A DNA stretch of 64,000 nt from NCBI GenBank assembly GCA_963843945.1, contig CAWJMF010000006.1:434001-498000 (forward strand). The letters are read 5' to 3'. Below the pieces are notes generated by a model. It had not been told where the DNA came from. It saw only the letters and a list, made by a program, of their open reading frames with translations, and searched no databases. This DNA comes from CAWJMF01 sp963843945. GTDB lineage: Bacteria; Vulcanimicrobiota; Vulcanimicrobiia; Vulcanimicrobiales; Vulcanimicrobiaceae. This document shows positions 59,794-64,000 of the stretch, piece by piece; the first letter of the stretch is position 1; the number at the start of each line of letters is the position of its first letter. A program made the translations under genes and the position numbers.

Positions 59794-62700
59794 TTATCCC
59801 TTCGAGTCGATGCCGTGCGCGACCGATTCGCCGAATTCCGTCCGCTCGCCGGCTGCGACGGTGCGGTCGACGGCGTTGTCGCTCTCGTATGCCGCGCGGC
59901 GACCCGGCCGGATCGCGCACGTGATCGTTTTTGCCTCATGGATCGAAACGTTAGGATCCATCGCGAGCGGAATCAGCTGACCGGCGGTGTCGCCGCGCGA
60001 GTGACCCAGCCACCCCGTGTTATACGGCAAACCGATTTGGTGGACGCGCTTGCCTCTGGCCAGCCGCAGCGGCCGCATCCGGCCGCTGACGAGCGCCCGC
60101 GCCTCGATTTCCCCCAGCTTGGTGGAGACCGTGACCCATTCGCCGTTCTTGATGCCTTTTTCGACGGCCAGTTCGGGGTCGATCTCCGCGAACAGCGCGG
60201 GCTGCAGTTCCGCCAGCCAGGGCACGTAGCGGGTCATGATGCCGGATTGCTCGGTCAACCGATAGGTGGTTAGGACGTACGGAAAGTCCGGCGTCGCGGT
60301 GCCGTTGTAGGCGTTGTCGCTGCGGAACCACTCGCGCAGCGTCGGATTGTTCTGTTGTCCGTACACGGCGTTGCGAACGACCGATTCGACCGGCTCGTAG
60401 TGTGCGGGAAACGGCCCGTCTCTGAGTGCGCCGGTGACGAAAAGCTGCGCGCGCCCGTCGATCTGCATGATGAACGGGTCGCTGCCGGAATGCGCGTCGA
60501 GGCCGGCTGCCCCCGGCTTCGCAGGCTCGTGGGGCGACTTGCCGGCCGGGAAATCCGGAACGTCGGGACCGACCCATTTCTGCGCGCTCTCGTCCCACGA
60601 CATGTAGCGCTTCCGCTCGCTCCAAGGCTTTCCGCCGGGGTCGGCCGAGGCCCGGTTGTAGAGCATCCGCCGGTTCGCCGGCCACGAGAAACCCCAGCCG
60701 AGCGAGGTCCAGTCGTCGCCTTTGCGGTTGCGCGCATTGTTCTGCGTCTTGCTCGGTACGACGCCCGAATAGATCCATGCGCCGCAGGCGGTCGAACCGT
60801 CGCTCTTGAGATCCGCGAACCCGGCGACTTGCGCGCACTCGTCGCGCGGCTTACCGGGCTCGACGACGTAGCCGTTGATCTCTTGCAGCACCTTGAATGC
60901 CGAGGGCTCCTCCAGCGAGCGTTCGTGCGGATCGTCGCTCGTATAGTCCCACGTCAAATCGAGAATGGGCCGATCCTTCGGATCGGTCGAGCCGGCATAG
61001 AGCTTTTTCAAGCGCAGCCCCAACTGATGAAAGAGGTACAAGTCGGAGCGCGCCTCGCCTGCCGGGGCGAGCGCGCGATCGTGCCACTGCAGGAGGCGGT
61101 TCGTGTTGACCATCGTGCCGTCTTTTTCGAGAATCGTCGCCGACGGAAGAAAGAAGACCTCGGTACCGACCGCCTCGGGATCGGTACCCTCGCGCCGCCA
61201 AAAAGCCGCGGTCTCGGTCTCGTAGGCGTCGATGACGACCAGCCACTCGAGCCGTTCGAGCGCCGCCCGCGCGAGTTCCGCGTTTTGACCGGACGACGCC
61301 GGGTTTTGTCCGATGCAGAAGTAGCCCTTGACGTTCCCGTCCTTCATCGAGATCTGCGTCGGGAGCGTCGAGTAGTCGCCGGCGATCTGCGGCAGATACG
61401 CGTAACAGAAGTCGTTTTCGGGTGTCGCCGCGTCGCCGTAGTACGCTTTGAGCAGCGACACGATGTACTTCGATGTATTCGCCCACCAGCCGGTCCGGTT
61501 GGCCACGTGCAAGTATTCCGCCAGCGTTTCGCCGTGACGCAGCGCCGAGGGCATCGGCAGGTAGCCCGGCAGCGAATCGTACAGCGTCGGGATGTCGGTC
61601 GCGCCTTGAATGTTGGCATGGCCCCGCAGCGCCATGATGCCGCCTCCCGGGCGACCCATGTTCCCCAGCAGCATTTGTAAGATTCCGGCGGTGCGGATGT
61701 ACTGCACGCCGATGGTGTGTTGGGTCCAGCCGACCGCATAAGCGAACGCCGTCGTGCGCTCGCGGTTGCTGTTATCGGCTAAGATCTTGCCGATTTTCTC
61801 GACGTAGTGGCCCGGCATGCCGCAGACGTCTTCTACCATCTGGGGCGTGTAGCGGCTGAAATGCCGCCGGAGGACGTTGAGCACGCAGCGCGGGTGTTGC
61901 AGGGTCTCGTCGCGTTTCGGGATCTTCGCCGTGCCGTTTCCGTCGAAGCGCGGCACCTCTTCCATTTCGAAATTCCAGGTCGCCGTATCGTACGAGCCGG
62001 GCGCCGCTTTACTCGGCGCGTTGCCCATGAAGGCGAGGTTGCCGAGATCCCGTTCCTGCGAATCCGTGTCCTTGGCGTCGTTGAAGCCCGAGAAGAGCCC
62101 GTCGAGATCCTCGGTGTCTTTGAAGTCCTCGCGAACGAGGTAGGCCGCGTTGGTGAACGCGGAGACGTACTCTTTGAAGTAGCGCTCGTTCGTCAAGATC
62201 CAGTTGATCAGCGCGCCGAGGAAGACGATGTCCGTGCCGCTGCGCAGCGGCACGTACAGGTCGGCCAGCGCCGAGGTACGGGTGTAGCGCGGGTCGACGT
62301 GGACGATCGTCGCACCGCGCTCTTTGGCTTGCATGACGAAGCGGAACGCGACCGGGTGACACTCGGCGAAGTTCGAGCCCTCGATGAGAATGCAGTCGCT
62401 GTTCGCCAGGTCCTGGACGAACGTCGTCGCGCCGCCGCGACCGAACGAGGTGCCGAGACCCGGCACCGTCGCGCTATGTCAAATTCGCGCTTGGTTTTCG
62501 ACCGAGACGACGCCGCACGACTTCATCAACTTCTGCAGCAGGTAGTTTTCTTCGACGCCGAAAGTCGCGCCGCCGAGCGACGCGATGCCTAGCGTGTGGT
62601 TGAGACGCTTGCCGTCCTTCCCTTTGCGCACGAACGTTTGCTCGCGCGTCGCTTTGAACTTTTCGGCGATTCGGTCGAGCGCCCAGCCGAGCGGCTTATC

Positions 62701-63060
62701 GACCCATTCCGTCGAGTGCGGCGCCCGGTATTTTACCGTCGTCCAGCGCGCCTCGTTGACCGTGAGCCCGAAGATGGCGGAGCCCTTCGGGCAGAGGTGA
62801 CCTCCCGAAATCGGACTGTCGGGATTCCCCTCGACGTCGAGCAATTTGCCTTCGTCGCTGACGTAGGCCAGCGTGCTGCACCCGACCGCGCAATACGGGC
62901 AAACGCTGACCACCGGCTTGGCGCCTTTGACGCGGCCTTGCAGCGCTTGCGTGCGCGCCGATTTGACGTTGGGTAACTCGCCGACGCGTTCGGACAGACG
63001 CAGTCCCGCGATAAAGCCGGAGAGGATGCTGGTCAGATCGATCGGCGGTTTGGCGGCCAT
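59794..63060 (-). CDS. fdhA: Formate dehydrogenase catalytic subunit, selenocysteine-containing
   Basis: Molybdenum/tungsten-bis-MGD enzyme oxidising formate to CO2. 1088 residues including Sec at codon 194, the UGA at 62481-62479, in the context NQARI-U-HSATVPGLGTSFGRGG, which corresponds to VENQARVUHSPT-type sequence in formate dehydrogenases N/O. N-terminal [4Fe-4S]: CPYCAVGCS and CPKG. MGD boxes include ECHPVAFRFVMQAKERGATIVHVDPRYTRTSALADLYVPLRSGTD, and the C-terminal domain has WVTVSTKLGEIEARALVSGRM. There is no twin-arginine signal at the start. An ordinary stop at the UGA would leave two useless fragments. See the SECIS entry. Confidence 0.93.
62449..62481 (-). promoter_or_regulatory. 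Bacterial SECIS element following the Sec UGA of fdhA
   Basis: Reading the mRNA from the UGA as 1-3, nucleotides 15-21 (GGUGCCG) pair perfectly with 27-33 (CGGCACC); the loop 22-26 is GGUCU. In the E. coli fdhF/fdnG SECIS the SelB-binding G and U are nucleotides 23 and 24 from the UGA, exactly the positions of G and U in this loop, and U17 is also present here (paired rather than bulged). Such an arrangement is hard to get by chance. Confidence 0.88.
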
Positions 63061-63180
63061 CGCAACTCCAATCGCCGGGCCATGCGCGCCTCGGCGGGAA
63101 GGGCTTCGTTCGACGCCTTCCTTTACCCGTTCGGCCCGGTCGGGCCATCGGAGAGCTTCCGGCGCGTCGGCGACGAACGA

Positions 63181-63879
63181 ATGCGCATGCGAGAGCTCGG
63201 CGGCCGGCCGGCCGGCGCCCGGTCGCGCCGGAGCGCTATCGGCGTTATCGTCATGGCCTGCCTATTTACGGCAACGGCGGCGCGTGCCGCAGACACGCCG
63301 GCGCCGCGCATCGTTCCCGAAGCGCTTATGGCCGACTTGCAGGCGCGGCCCGCACCGACGACCCAGCAACGGCAACTCTCGACCGCGCTCGAACGGAAGC
63401 TCAGCGCCTCGCAGCGCGCACGCTTACAGAGCTCGATCGCCGCGGTGCGCGCGGTTCTCGCGGGCAAGCTCAAGGGCGATCCGGAGGTTCTGGCCGCGCA
63501 GGGCGCGCGCGCCGGATTTCCCGGAGCGAGCGCCGCCGACACCGACGCGCTTACGTTCATCGTCTTGACCGAAGCCGCGGCCGGCGCCGAGGGCGACCTC
63601 AAGACGACGGCCGCGCGCATCCAGAGCGAAACGGCCTCGAAACAGCAGCTGCGCGAACAACTCTCGGCGACCGACTCGGCGACGGCAGCATCGGAGACGG
63701 TCAAGCAGCAAGGCTCGCTCAACGCTCAGCTCAACACGATGAACGATCTCAGCGAAACGCAAGCGATGCAGTTGCAGCTGGCGATGGATCAACGCAGCAA
63801 GCTCCTCGCAGCGCTAAGCAACTTGCAGAAATCGATCGAAGACACGCAGCAGGCGATCTTGCAGAATTTGAAGTCATAG
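63181..63879 (+). CDS. Secreted coiled-coil protein of unknown function
   Basis: 232 residues from the ATG at 63181 with signal peptide (IGVIVMACLFTATAARAAD). Mature part is helical and Gln/Ala-rich with long heptad-like stretches (KQQLREQLSATDSATAASETVKQQGSLNAQLNTMNDLSETQAMQLQLAMDQRSKLLAALSNLQKSIEDTQQAILQNLKS). Function unknown, periplasmic. Divergent from the fdh operon with about 120 bases between, and followed directly by the NRAMP gene. Confidence 0.65.
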   Translation: MRMRELGGRPAGARSRRSAIGVIVMACLFTATAARAADTPAPRIVPEALMADLQARPAPTTQQRQLSTALERKLSASQRARLQSSIAAVRAVLAGKLKGDPEVLAAQGARAGFPGASAADTDALTFIVLTEAAAGAEGDLKTTAARIQSETASKQQLREQLSATDSATAASETVKQQGSLNAQLNTMNDLSETQAMQLQLAMDQRSKLLAALSNLQKSIEDTQQAILQNLKS

Positions 63880-63881
63880 CG

Positions 63882-64000
63882 ACGCAGCCGCCGGCCCAGG
63901 CGCGGGTCCGCAAGCCGCCCAAGGCCGTCCAATTCGGGGCCGGAATCGTTTCGGGCGCCTCCGACAACGATCCGACGACCGTCGCGACGCTGGCGGTCAT
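63882..64000 (+). CDS. NRAMP family divalent metal transporter, 3' truncated by window end
   Basis: The first about 40 visible codons end in VQFGAGIVSGASDNDPTTVATLAV, matching the first helix of NRAMP proteins, GPGLVTGASDDDPSGIAT, where the Asp coordinates Mn/Fe. No ATG, GTG or TTG is in frame here: reading back gives ATQPPAQARVRKPPKAVQ without a start, so the start may be rare or moved by a surplus base. Listed start is approximate. Confidence 0.7.

Noticed and set aside
60355..61680. Plus-strand open frame opposite fdhA
   Set aside because: Shadow of the formate dehydrogenase gene.
62479..62481. A true stop splitting fdhA into two genes
   Set aside because: Position and flanking residues match the selenocysteine site and a SECIS hairpin follows; the second half alone would lack the cofactor-binding N-domain.

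Overview
The window is high-GC bacterial chromosome. It encodes an outer-membrane TonB-type receptor and a second large barrel-like protein, a SurA/PrsA-type foldase and flagellar genes, alongside genes more familiar from Gram-positive or early-branching lineages (SepF, DivIVA, WhiA, the pyruvyltransferase CsaB, a YabN-type MazG protein, a DUF5693-like membrane protein). This mix of a diderm envelope with monoderm-style division genes suggests an uncultured early-branching diderm such as Candidatus Eremiobacterota (WPS-2) or a relative; this is inference from gene content, not a search result. Genes are densely packed and often overlap by 4 bp (ATGA, GTGA, TTGA), so many starts are GTG or TTG.

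Layout. 1-9.7 kb (+): parvulin foldase, MazG/YabN, a hotdog-fold lyase-like gene, a decayed gene, an S4 RNA-binding protein, WhiA, and a glycolytic run gap-pgk-tpiA-gpmI-punA. 9.7-12.1 kb: a VOC protein and an S9 peptidase. 12.1-20.6 kb (-): fliA and flagellar rod genes with a tandem-repeat coiled-coil gene among them, a copper-amine-oxidase-N outer-membrane-like protein, an orphan gas-vesicle GvpL/F-like gene, then divIVA-sepF-yggS-lgt. 20.6-29 kb (+): ccdA-like, lspA, rluD, tgt, a large barrel protein, a DUF998-like protein, ilvE and two small secreted proteins. 28.8-39 kb (mostly -): DAHP synthase behind a textbook aromatic leader-peptide attenuator, a divergent SCO1 gene, ilvA, a GNAT-phosphatase fusion, ileS, csaB and the DUF5693-like gene. 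39.3-43.1 kb (+): the methionine-branch operon hom-metY-metX. 43.1-48 kb (-): a permease/YHS/aldo-keto reductase reading frame, enoyl-CoA hydratase, a histone-tail-like protein, a secreted protein and a Fur-family regulator. 48-57 kb (+): a membrane protein, a TonB-dependent receptor, then an insertion-sequence zone in which one secreted lipoprotein gene has been hit twice by IS3-family elements. 57-63 kb (-): a formate dehydrogenase operon fdhA-fdhB-nrfD-fdhD. 63-64 kb (+): a secreted coiled-coil protein and the start of an NRAMP transporter.

Three things stand out. (1) fdhA is split by an in-frame UGA exactly at the selenocysteine position of the formate dehydrogenase family. A hairpin with a GGUCU loop follows, whose G and U fall at nucleotides 23 and 24 from the UGA. 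(2) The DAHP synthase gene is preceded by a 21-codon leader with Tyr, Trp and Phe codons clustered together, a terminator, and a perfect 9-nt antiterminator pairing. (3) At least nine reading-frame breaks occur, all of the same sign (one surplus base), in essential genes (pgk, tpiA, sepF, lgt) as well as in IS genes. This points to systematic insertion errors in the assembly rather than biology, and the affected genes should be read as intact until checked.
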